Shown piece by piece: positions 1 to 4,782 of a stretch of 8,347 nt of DNA (within the stretch, counting starts at the first letter, position 1; every line of letters begins with the position of its first letter). The position numbers and the translations under genes are program-made. This stretch comes from Ruminococcus sp. (lineage in GTDB: Bacteria > Bacillota > Clostridia > Oscillospirales > Ruminococcaceae), in contig JAFYET010000145.1 of the NCBI GenBank assembly GCA_017544125.1, positions 1 through 8,347 on the forward strand. Direction: 5' to 3'. The notes under the pieces were generated by a model, which searched no databases, was not told the DNA's origin, and saw only the letters and a program-made list of their open reading frames with translations.

Positions 1-29
1 GATAAAAATGCTTTTGTTTTTCTGAACAT
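1..29 (-). CDS. 5' end of an unidentified gene (third gene of the ABC exporter operon), cut by the window edge
   Basis: The minus strand shows an ATG at 29-27 preceded, five bases upstream, by AAGGAGA (complement of 35-41), a strong ribosome binding site. Nine codons are visible and read MFRKTKAFL, a basic start running into a hydrophobic stretch, as in many membrane proteins. It follows the permease gene by about 93 bases on the same strand, so it is probably co-transcribed and may be another component of the exporter, for example a second permease. That role is inference from position only. Too little is visible to name a product. Confidence 0.6.
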
Positions 30-70
30 TGTCGTCTCCTTATGATCTGTGCCCGAAGGGCGCTCCTCAA

Positions 71-112
71 TTATTCTTTCTTCATTATTCTTTATTATTT
101 ATTCTTTGAGTA
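71..112. repeat. Three imperfect 14-bp tandem repeats
   Basis: TTATTCTTT occurs at 71-79, 85-93 and 99-107, exactly 14 bases apart. The remaining five bases of each unit vary. The repeats fill most of the gap between the permease stop codon and the ribosome binding site of the next minus-strand gene. A short hairpin (GTGCCC-GAA-GGGCGC, one G-T pair) follows at about 49-63. The run could be slippage-prone or a leader element; no function can be assigned. Confidence 0.5.
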
Positions 113-122
113 AGATCCCGTT

Positions 123-1445
123 TCAGTCTTCGTTGCTTGCCTCTTTCTGCTTTTTCTTGCCGAATGAGAGGGTCATGGTGAATATCTTGTCGCTTGTGAA
201 TACCTTTACCGCAAAGCCCATGCACACAACCAGCAGAACTGCCTGATATGCAAGACCGCCCCAGAACACCGTCATATTGTCAAACATAACGTTCTGAATA
301 GCTGTGAATGTGTGGGTGAAAGGTATAGCGTAAACCACATATCTCAGTGCGGGGGAGAGGGTGTTTATGTCAACGAACATCGACAGCATATAAGGCACCA
401 TAGCCATTAAGGATATGGGCATGATGTATGACTGTGCGCTCTTTGAATCCTTGACAAGAACACCGAGAACCAGCGATATTGCAAGGGTTATGAGTATTGT
501 CATGAACATCTGGATCCCTACCAGTATGTAATCGCCTACGGTGAGGGTGAGCCCTAAGTTTTTAAGTATCTCATCAAGGTTGTCAACGCTGTCAGAGCTC
601 ATATTGGTGACGGATTCGGTCATCTTGCTCATGCCGAACATATAGACGATCGCATTAAGACCTGCCACAACGCCTGCCGCCAGCATCTTTGCCGAGAGCA
701 CCGAGAGCCTTGAAACAGGTGCAGAGAGCAGCGTTTCAAGCGTCTTGTCGAGCTTCTCTGTTGCAACTGCGTTGAGTATCATCTGCGATGAATAGATAAC
801 GAGAATGAACACGCATATAGGCAGGAACATATTGCTCATCTGTGTTGCCGCAACTATAAGCGATGCCGATACCTTTTCGGACCTGTCGGCAACTATCGTC
901 GTTTCGTCTATCTTGATAGGCGCTTCGAGCATTGTTACTTCCTTGTCGAGCAGTGCGCCCGAGTTTACCTTTGAGTTGTAGAATGCGCTCTTTACAGCTG
1001 CGTTTATCAGGTTCATGGCATTTGATGAGCCTGTTGAGATATTTGAGAATGACGAGAGCGAGGTCATCTTGGTAACGTATATAAGCGTTGCCTGCTCGCT
1101 GTTTTCTATGTGCTTTGAAAAGCCCTCGGGTATGATAACTACGTTTTTGAGGTCAAGCCTGTCAAGCTCTGACGAGTAGTCATCGCTCTTTATATCAACA
1201 TACTTGACCTCGTTCTTTTCGCCGCCTGCGGGGTTTTCAAGGAATTTGAGCACTTCGTTTGTAAAGGGGGTGTCATCGAGGTTGCAGATGGTTATCTCGC
1301 CGCTTTCCTCCTGCGCCTCCTCAACTGCGCCCGACATGGCACTGCCTGCCATTACCATTATCACAACGGTGCAGACCATTGTAAGTAAGGTCGTCACGGT
1401 GAGCATTTCTTTAAGCTCTTTTTTGAAAAGATGCATGAATTTCAT
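123..1445 (-). CDS. ABC-2 type transporter permease (NatB-like)
   Basis: This is the membrane half of an ABC exporter, 440 residues. A basic, cytoplasmic N-terminus leads into one membrane segment (about 16-36), then a large domain outside the membrane (about 40-200), then five more hydrophobic segments (about 205-227, 253-271, 306-332, 338-357 and 395-415). Between segments 2 and 3 lies EKLDKTLETLLSAPVSRLSV (about 230-249), the coupling region typical of NatB-like ABC-2 permeases. The tail is short and charged. An acidic, Ser/Asn-rich stretch (about 272-300) separates segments 3 and 4. The ATG overlaps the stop codon of the ATPase gene by one base (TAATG), which implies translational coupling and fixes the start. 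The substrate is not evident: NatAB exports sodium, but related exporters handle drugs, peptides or lipids. The family call is firm, the cargo unknown. Confidence 0.93.
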   Translation of the reverse strand: MKFMHLFKKELKEMLTVTTLLTMVCTVVIMVMAGSAMSGAVEEAQEESGEITICNLDDTPFTNEVLKFLENPAGGEKNEVKYVDIKSDDYSSELDRLDLKNVVIIPEGFSKHIENSEQATLIYVTKMTSLSSFSNISTGSSNAMNLINAAVKSAFYNSKVNSGALLDKEVTMLEAPIKIDETTIVADRSEKVSASLIVAATQMSNMFLPICVFILVIYSSQMILNAVATEKLDKTLETLLSAPVSRLSVLSAKMLAAGVVAGLNAIVYMFGMSKMTESVTNMSSDSVDNLDEILKNLGLTLTVGDYILVGIQMFMTILITLAISLVLGVLVKDSKSAQSYIMPISLMAMVPYMLSMFVDINTLSPALRYVVYAIPFTHTFTAIQNVMFDNMTVFWGGLAYQAVLLVVCMGFAVKVFTSDKIFTMTLSFGKKKQKEASNED

Positions 1446-2176
1446 TACAGCTTCACCACCCTTTCAAATACTTCTTCAAGGTTCTGCGCTTCGTATTTTT
1501 CAATAAGCTCCTGCGGCTTGCCGACCTCCAAGAGATGACCCTTGGCTATTATGCCGACTCTGTCGGAAACATACTCTATCTCCAGCATATTGTGTGATGA
1601 GAGCAGGAAGCTCATGCCCTCCTCGCTTGCGAGCTTTTTGAGCAGCCGCCTTACATCAAGGGCGTTTATTATGTCAAGCCCCGATGTGGGCTCATCAAAT
1701 ATGGCAAGTGCGGGGCGGGGCATTATGGCACGGGCTATGAGCAGCTTTCTTGCCATACCTCTTGAATAGCCGCCGATCTTGTCCTTTAGCCTGTCGCCGA
1801 GGCCGCATATCTCCTTGCCACGCTCAACATACTCAGCAGCTGTGGCTGCGTCCATGGCATAAATACCTGCCATGAACTTTAAGTAGTCGATACCCTTCAT
1901 GTTCTTGTAAGCGCCTGCCTCGTCGGGGAGGTAGGTTATGTTCTCCCTGACCTTTTCGGGCTCGGTAAGAATGCTGTGACCTGCCACCACCGCATCGCCC
2001 TCGGTGGCTTTGAGCAGGGTGGATATCATTCTTATAGTCGTCGTCTTGCCGGCACCGTTAGGACCGATCAGTGCGAAGATCTCGCCCTTGTTCACATCAA
2101 AGGTAACGCCCTGCGAAGCATAAACGCCCGGCTTATACTGCTTGGACAGACCCTTGACTTCAAGAACCTTTTCCAT
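1445..2176 (-). CDS. ABC transporter ATP-binding protein (NatA-like), partner of the ABC-2 permease
   Basis: This is the cytoplasmic ATPase of the exporter, 243 residues, a normal length for a single nucleotide-binding domain. Visible motifs in order are: Walker A GPNGAGKT (38-45); a Q-loop position occupied by Asp (YLPDE, Asp85) rather than Gln, where NatA-type proteins often carry an acidic residue; a signature reduced to YSRGM (137-141) in place of LSGGQ; Walker B ALAIFDEP (156-163) with catalytic Glu162; D-loop SGLD (165-168); and the switch His195 in SSH. The C-terminus ends with the LEEVFERV motif common in ABC-2 ATPases. The start ATG at 2176 follows AAAGGGG at a workable distance. It is the first gene of the operon, and its stop codon overlaps the permease start. 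The transported substrate cannot be read from the sequence. Confidence 0.95.
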   Translation of the reverse strand: MEKVLEVKGLSKQYKPGVYASQGVTFDVNKGEIFALIGPNGAGKTTTIRMISTLLKATEGDAVVAGHSILTEPEKVRENITYLPDEAGAYKNMKGIDYLKFMAGIYAMDAATAAEYVERGKEICGLGDRLKDKIGGYSRGMARKLLIARAIMPRPALAIFDEPTSGLDIINALDVRRLLKKLASEEGMSFLLSSHNMLEIEYVSDRVGIIAKGHLLEVGKPQELIEKYEAQNLEEVFERVVKL

Positions 2177-2220
2177 ATTGTCTTTCCCCTTTCAGTTTTC
2201 CATTATTTCCACAATTTTAT

Positions 2221-2244
2221 AATAAGAAACCATACATACTTATT
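2221..2244. promoter_or_regulatory. Possible operator overlapping the ABC operon promoter
   Basis: AATAAG (2221-2226) and CTTATT (2239-2244) form a perfect 6-bp inverted repeat with 12 bases between the arms. It reaches from the -10 box of the exporter promoter to just past the predicted transcription start. A repressor bound here would block initiation. No regulator gene is visible in the window. The arms are AT-only apart from one G/C pair, so chance is a real alternative. Confidence 0.25.
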
Positions 2245-2270
2245 TTACCACATAAATATTAGTTAGTCAA
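2242..2270 (-). promoter_or_regulatory. Sigma-A promoter of the ABC exporter operon
   Basis: On the minus strand, TTGACT (complement of 2265-2270) is followed after exactly 17 bases by TAAAAT (complement of 2242-2247). This is near consensus and correctly placed upstream of the ATPase start at 2176. The predicted start of transcription is near 2235, giving a leader of about 59 bases. Confidence 0.75.
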
Positions 2271-2381
2271 TATATTTGCCCAAAAAATTCCGACCTGCAT
2301 TTGCTGCGGGGGAGGGTGCTGTATGGCGTTTACTTTTTTCTCCTTTTCTAAAATCTTTATATTATTTGTCACAAAATACTG

Positions 2382-2411
2382 TTGACAAGGACGGGGTTTT
2401 TGGTGTAAAAT
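2382..2411 (+). promoter_or_regulatory. Sigma-A promoter of xylA
   Basis: A consensus TTGACA -35 box (2382-2387) is followed after 18 bases by TAAAAT (2406-2411). The predicted start of transcription is near 2418, about 50 bases ahead of the xylA ATG. It is divergent from the ABC operon promoter, about 110 bases away. The AT-rich stretch between the two (about 2271-2381) shows no ORF and no clear RNA structure. Confidence 0.75.
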
Positions 2412-2423
2412 AATAGTATGGAG

Positions 2424-2443
2424 TTTATTGAAACAACAATAAA
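2424..2443. promoter_or_regulatory. Candidate xylA operator: perfect inverted repeat TTTATTG-N6-CAATAAA
   Basis: TTTATTG (2424-2430) and CAATAAA (2437-2443) are a perfect 7-bp inverted repeat separated by AAACAA. The repeat covers about +6 to +25 relative to the predicted xylA start, a classical repressor position. In Firmicutes, xylA is commonly controlled by the ROK-family repressor XylR, whose operators have AT-rich palindromic arms. That XylR binds here is inference. Transcripts could also form a weak hairpin just ahead of the GGAGG ribosome binding site (2455-2459). Confidence 0.45.
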
Positions 2444-2467
2444 AATTATATAACGGAGGTTAATATT

Positions 2468-3789
2468 ATGGCAGAGTTTTTTGCAAATATCCCGAAGATC
2501 CCCTATGAAGGTCCGCAGTCAACTAACCCGCTGGCTTTCAAATACTACAACCCCGATGAGGTCATCGGCGGCAAGACCATGAAGGAGCAGCTGAGGTTCG
2601 CACTTTCCTGGTGGCACACTATGGGCGGCGACGGAACTGATATGTTCGGCTGCGGCACAACAGACAAGACCTGGGGCGAGGCAACACCCGAGGCAAGAGC
2701 AAAGGCTAAGGTAGATGCGGCTTTCGAGATAATGGACAAGCTCTCGATAGACTATTTCTGCTATCACGACAGAGACATCTCACCCGAGTACGGCTCACTC
2801 AAAGAGACAAACGACAAGTTCGACGAGATGATCGACTATATCGCAGAGAAGATGAAGGCTGACCCCTCAAAGAAACTGCTCTGGGGCACAGCTAAGTGCT
2901 TTGACCACCCGAGATATATGCACGGCGCAGGCACTTCCCCCTCAGCTGATGTTTTTGCTTATGCAGCAGCACAGATAAAGAAGGCTATCGACTCGACAAT
3001 AAAGCTCGGCGGCAAGGGCTATGTTTTCTGGGGCGGCAGAGAGGGCTATGAGACCCTGCTCAACACAAACATGGGTCTTGAGCTTGACAATATGGCAAGG
3101 CTTATGAAGATGGCTGTGGCTTATGCAAGAAGCAAGGGCTATGACGGTGACTTCTACATCGAGCCCAAGCCCAAGGAGCCCACAAAGCACCAGTATGACT
3201 TTGACACTGCAACAGTTATCGGCTTCTTGAGAAAATACGGTCTTGACAAGGACTTCAAGATGAACATCGAGGCTAACCACGCAACACTTGCACAGCACAC
3301 CTTCCAGCATGAGCTCAGAGTTGCAAGAGACAACGGCTTCTTCGGTTCTATTGATGCTAACCAGGGCGACCCGCTCCTCGGCTGGGATACTGACCAGTTC
3401 CCCACAAACGCATACGATGCTACACTTTGTATGTACGAAGTTATCAAGGCAGGCGGCTTCACAAACGGCGGTCTTAACTTCGATGCAAAGGCAAGAAGAG
3501 GCTCCTACACCATGGACGATATCTTCTACAGCTACCTCGCAGGTATGGACACCTTCGCACTCGGTCTGAGGGCTGCATACAAGCTCATCGAGGACGGCAG
3601 AGTTGATAAGTTCGTTGACGACAGATATGCTTCCTGGAACACAGGCATCGGCAAGACATCGACGGCAAGGTAGGCTTTGAGGAGCTTGAAAAGTATGCAC
3701 TTGAAAAGGGCGAGGTAACAGACTCACTCACAAGCGGCAGACAGGAATACTTAGAGAGCGTTCTCAACCAGATAATGTTCACACTCTGA
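2468..3789 (+). CDS. xylA: Xylose isomerase (class II), with an apparent one-base deletion near 3655
   Basis: XylA converts D-xylose to D-xylulose in the cytoplasm, the entry step of xylose use. The start ATG follows GGAGG by 8 bases. Family features are the motif [10 protein letters not shown] with catalytic His100 and Asp103, the signature EPKPKEPT (232-239), and the metal ligands Glu232, Glu268, His271, Asp296, Asp307, Asp309 and Asp339, at the positions usual for class II enzymes. The frame breaks after Lys396: it reads TSTAR and stops at 3673. In the -1 frame, a normal XylA C-terminus ([20 protein letters not shown], continuing to IMFTL) runs to a TGA at 3787-3789. One extra G after 3655 gives exactly 440 residues, the normal length. 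All catalytic residues precede the break, but the last 44 residues, which help hold subunits together, would be lost. Sequencing error or a recent mutation are both possible. No xylulokinase gene follows, and the gene is monocistronic with its own terminator. Confidence 0.95.
3653..3660 (+). other. xylA: Frameshift site in xylA (one missing G)
   Basis: The intact reading would be GGC AAG GAC ATC GAC GGC AAG GTA; the window has GGCAAGACATC. The copy of GGCAAG at 3650-3655 is followed by A, while the second copy at 3664-3669 is followed by G. No slippery heptamer of the X-XXY-YYZ type and no evident downstream pseudoknot is present, so programmed frameshifting is unlikely. Confidence 0.85.
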
Positions 3790-3800
3790 TAAAAACAGCT

Positions 3801-3830
3801 ATCCCCGCATACCGAAAGGTGTGCGGGGAT
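3801..3830 (+). terminator. Rho-independent terminator of xylA
   Basis: ATCCCCGCATACC (3801-3813) pairs with GGTGTGCGGGGAT (3818-3830) over 13 bp with one G-T pair, closed by a GAAA tetraloop. A T-rich tract (ATTTGACTTTT) follows. It begins 11 bases after the restored xylA stop codon, which supports 3789 as the true gene end. The -35 box of the next promoter lies inside the T-rich tract. Confidence 0.85.
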
Positions 3831-3832
3831 AT

Positions 3833-3861
3833 TTGACTTTTGAGATAATATGTGCTATAAT
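3833..3861 (+). promoter_or_regulatory. Strong extended -10 promoter of the small-peptide RNA
   Basis: TTGACT (3833-3838), 17 bases, then TATAAT (3856-3861), preceded by TGC to give an extended -10 element. Predicted transcription starts near 3868. It sits directly on the tail of the xylA terminator and is the only good promoter for the short ORF at 3930. The predicted RNA runs to the terminator ending at 4142, about 280 nt, with a leader of about 62 nt. Confidence 0.8.
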
Positions 3862-3888
3862 GTATATGTAGTCCGAGTTCTTAAAACG

Positions 3889-3899
3889 AAGATTGGCGG
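3889..3899 (+). repeat. 11-bp direct repeat AAGATTGGCGG, leader copy (second copy at 4126-4136)
   Basis: The same 11 bases occur in the leader of the small-peptide RNA and in the loop and right arm of the shared terminator. TTCTTAA is also repeated, at 3878-3884 and 4141-4147. Because the minus-strand RNA copies the second set, it can pair with the leader copies in trans. Paired direct repeats of this kind (DRa/DRb) are a hallmark of the par/Fst antitoxin system. The leader TTGGCGG can also pair with CCGCCAA at 4112-4118 in the same RNA. Confidence 0.6.
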
Positions 3900-3951
3900 A
3901 TCTCCTTAGAGATGAGGAGGGGTTGCACGGTGAATTACTTGACACTCACCG
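3900..3951 (+). promoter_or_regulatory. Structured translation-initiation region: SD and start codon can be hidden in hairpins
   Basis: CTCCT (3902-3906) can pair with AGGAG (3915-3919), covering the Shine-Dalgarno AGGAGG. An alternative hairpin, ATCTC-CTTA-GAGAT (3900-3913), would compete with that pairing and free the SD. CGGTGA (3928-3933), which contains the GTG start, can pair with TCACCG (3946-3951). Such occlusion of the SD and start codon is typical of type I toxin mRNAs. The pairings are read by eye; no folding energy was computed. Confidence 0.5.
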
Positions 3952-4040
3952 ATTACATACTCTTGACAGAGCTATTGCTTCGGGTCATCGAGATTCAGAT
4001 TCTGTGCTACGGCTTTTTCCGTAAAAAGAAAAGCAAGTAA
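3930..4040 (+). CDS. Small hydrophobic peptide with basic tail, candidate type I toxin (36 residues)
   Basis: A GTG start 9 bases after AGGAGG opens a 36-codon frame that begins MNYLTLTDYILL, continues as a hydrophobic helix to about residue 30, and ends in RKKKSK, then TAA. A single helix plus a lysine-rich tail is the usual design of membrane-acting type I toxins (Fst, holin-like, TxpA/BsrG-like). The helix carries Glu14, Arg18 and Glu21, on one face, so it may be amphipathic rather than a plain membrane span. I do not recognise the family. An in-frame ATG at 3912 would add six residues but has no ribosome binding site. The strong promoter, structured leader, shared terminator and opposing antisense RNA argue that the frame is real. 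Toxicity is inference; a small regulatory or membrane-associated peptide is the alternative. Confidence 0.65.
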   Translation: MNYLTLTDYILLTELLLRVIEIQILCYGFFRKKKSK

Positions 4041-4101
4041 GCTGAACGTGTAGAACCTCAAGTAGAGAGATAAAGCGCTTGAAAGAGAGGAAACGCAAGT
4101 A

Positions 4102-4224
4102 AAGCAAACCACCGCCAAAAGCTCTAAGATTGGCGGTGGTTTCTTAACCAACAATAATCAAGGAGTGCCGCTTTTATCCCGAGGATTTCACAGCTCCTCG
4201 GGGCTTGGGCTATTCCTTGTAACT
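4102..4224 (-). ncRNA. Predicted antisense RNA (candidate antitoxin of a type I module)
   Basis: A consensus promoter at 4231-4259 predicts an RNA starting near 4224 and ending just past the bidirectional terminator, about 120 nt. Its 5' part holds a perfect hairpin (CCCGAGGA 4178-4185 with TCCTCGGG 4195-4202, 9-base loop) that could stabilise it. Its 3' part is fully complementary to the end of the small-peptide mRNA. Through the repeated AAGATTGGCGG and TTCTTAA it can also pair with that mRNA's leader. No convincing ORF lies on it. The convergent layout with a shared terminator parallels RNA II of the pAD1 par locus. That it is expressed and acts as an antitoxin is inference. Confidence 0.6.
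4106..4142. terminator. Bidirectional terminator shared by the convergent RNAs
   Basis: AAACCACCGCCAA (4106-4118) pairs perfectly with TTGGCGGTGGTTT (4130-4142) over 13 bp with an 11-base loop. On the plus strand the arm ends in TTTCTT; on the minus strand it is followed by TTTGCTTTACTT, so it can end transcripts both ways. The loop contains CUAA on one RNA and CUUA on the other, both fitting the U-turn motif YUNR that starts loop-loop contact in par, although this motif is short. Confidence 0.8.
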
Positions 4225-4230
4225 AATAAG

Positions 4231-4259
4231 ATTATATCACACCCTTGGCTTTTTGTCAA
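4231..4259 (-). promoter_or_regulatory. Full-consensus promoter of the antisense RNA
   Basis: On the minus strand: TTGACA (complement of 4254-4259), 17 bases, TATAAT (complement of 4231-4236), with TGA just before the -10 box giving an extended -10. Both hexamers match the sigma-A consensus exactly, so this should be stronger than the opposing promoter at 3833, as expected for an antitoxin RNA made in excess. No ORF with a ribosome binding site follows, which points to a non-coding product. Confidence 0.85.
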
Positions 4260-4316
4260 GGGGCTTTTTGCGCTCTGTGCCTGCCTGCAAAGTTTTTAAA
4301 TCCGTCCGCCGCAGGT

Positions 4317-4364
4317 CAAGTTTTGCAAAGCAAAACTTGCGTTTTATCCGCTTGCGGATAAAAC
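4317..4364. repeat. Two adjacent perfect 10-bp hairpins
   Basis: CAAGTTTTGC-AAA-GCAAAACTTG (4317-4339) is followed after one base by GTTTTATCCG-CTTG-CGGATAAAAC (4341-4364). Neither is followed by a T-run on either strand, so they are poor intrinsic terminators, though they could protect the 3' end of the oxidoreductase operon mRNA. They look like dispersed palindromic repeat units. Confidence 0.6.
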
Positions 4365-4374
4365 AATACTCCTT

Positions 4375-4433
4375 AATTATGCATAGCGTTTTCCGCTGAA
4401 AGCGGATAATGCGTGCATTTATGAATTATGCAT
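4375..4433. repeat. AT-rich repeat unit bounded by AATTATGCAT, overlapping the end of the DUF1667-type gene
   Basis: AATTATGCAT occurs at 4375-4384 and 4424-4433. Between the copies is the hairpin TCCGCT-GAA-AGCGGA (4392-4406), whose right arm resembles the hairpin at 4341-4364. Short ATTATGCAT-type repeats are common as dispersed elements in Firmicute genomes. The right copy supplies the last codons and stop of the gene ending at 4426, so that C-terminus may be repeat-derived. Confidence 0.5.
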
Positions 4434-4782
4434 TATTCAGGCTTCTCGCACTTACGATATCCACCCCTGTGCCGGCTGCGTCACTCAGCACCACATCGCC
4501 CATTTTCACGGGCAGGGGAGCGGTGGAAGCCTTGATAGCCGCCACCACATCGAATATCTTCTCCTTGGGTATCGGCTCTTTCGTCTTGACGGGGACGGGC
4601 TTGCCGCCTGATGTTATCATCGTGGTAGTGACCGTGCGCACGGGTGCGGTCAGCTCGGTCTTTGCGTACTGCTCGCCCCTCGGGCAGGTGTTGCCCGAAA
4701 CGGATATGACTTTCCCTCCCTCGACCTGCGCTGTAAGTGCGCAGCCCATGGGGCAGTTTATGCATATAAGCTCATGGGTCAT
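4426..4782 (-). CDS. DUF1667-type small iron-sulfur protein
   Basis: This 118-residue cytoplasmic protein is probably an electron-transfer partner of the two flavoproteins encoded just upstream. The N-terminus holds Cys7, Cys10, Cys14 and Cys33 in the order C-x2-C-x3-C-x18-C, followed by PRG. This spacing resembles the [4Fe-4S] site at the front of molybdopterin oxidoreductases, so a bound cluster is plausible. A Lys/Pro-rich central part (PVPVKTKEPIPKEKIFDV) is typical of DUF1667 proteins. The start overlaps the preceding stop by four bases (ATGA) and has a strong GAGGAGGTGG ribosome binding site. DUF1667 genes commonly sit beside GlpA-like and NADH-oxidase-like genes (I recall such a cluster in Thermotoga maritima). 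The last residues (LNNA) lie in a repeat. The family is well supported; the cluster and role are inferred. Confidence 0.85.
   Translation of the reverse strand: MTHELICINCPMGCALTAQVEGGKVISVSGNTCPRGEQYAKTELTAPVRTVTTTMITSGGKPVPVKTKEPIPKEKIFDVVAAIKASTAPLPVKMGDVVLSDAAGTGVDIVSARSLNNA

Noticed and set aside
3650..3673. Programmed ribosomal frameshift in xylA
   Set aside because: No slippery heptamer, no downstream pseudoknot seen, and XylA families are not known to use recoding. A simple one-base deletion or a sequence error fits better.
2942..3727. Long minus-strand frame (261 codons) opposite xylA
   Set aside because: It is the shadow of a strongly biased coding strand. The plus frame encodes an unmistakable xylose isomerase, and the minus frame is Cys/Val-rich without any domain.
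3912..3929. Upstream in-frame ATG as the start of the small peptide
   Set aside because: No ribosome binding site precedes it, and it would place the AGGAGG motif inside the coding sequence. The GTG at 3930 is well spaced from that motif.
3972..4154. Minus-strand frame of 60 codons antisense to the small peptide, partly hydrophobic
   Set aside because: It opens with TTG inside the antisense RNA, has no ribosome binding site, and runs straight through the bidirectional terminator, so most of it would not be transcribed from the 4231-4259 promoter.
3833..4259. CRISPR array, tRNA or rRNA in the gene-poor stretch
   Set aside because: No regularly spaced repeats with unique spacers, no tRNA-like cloverleaf and no rRNA sequence. 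The structure is explained by convergent promoters and one terminator.
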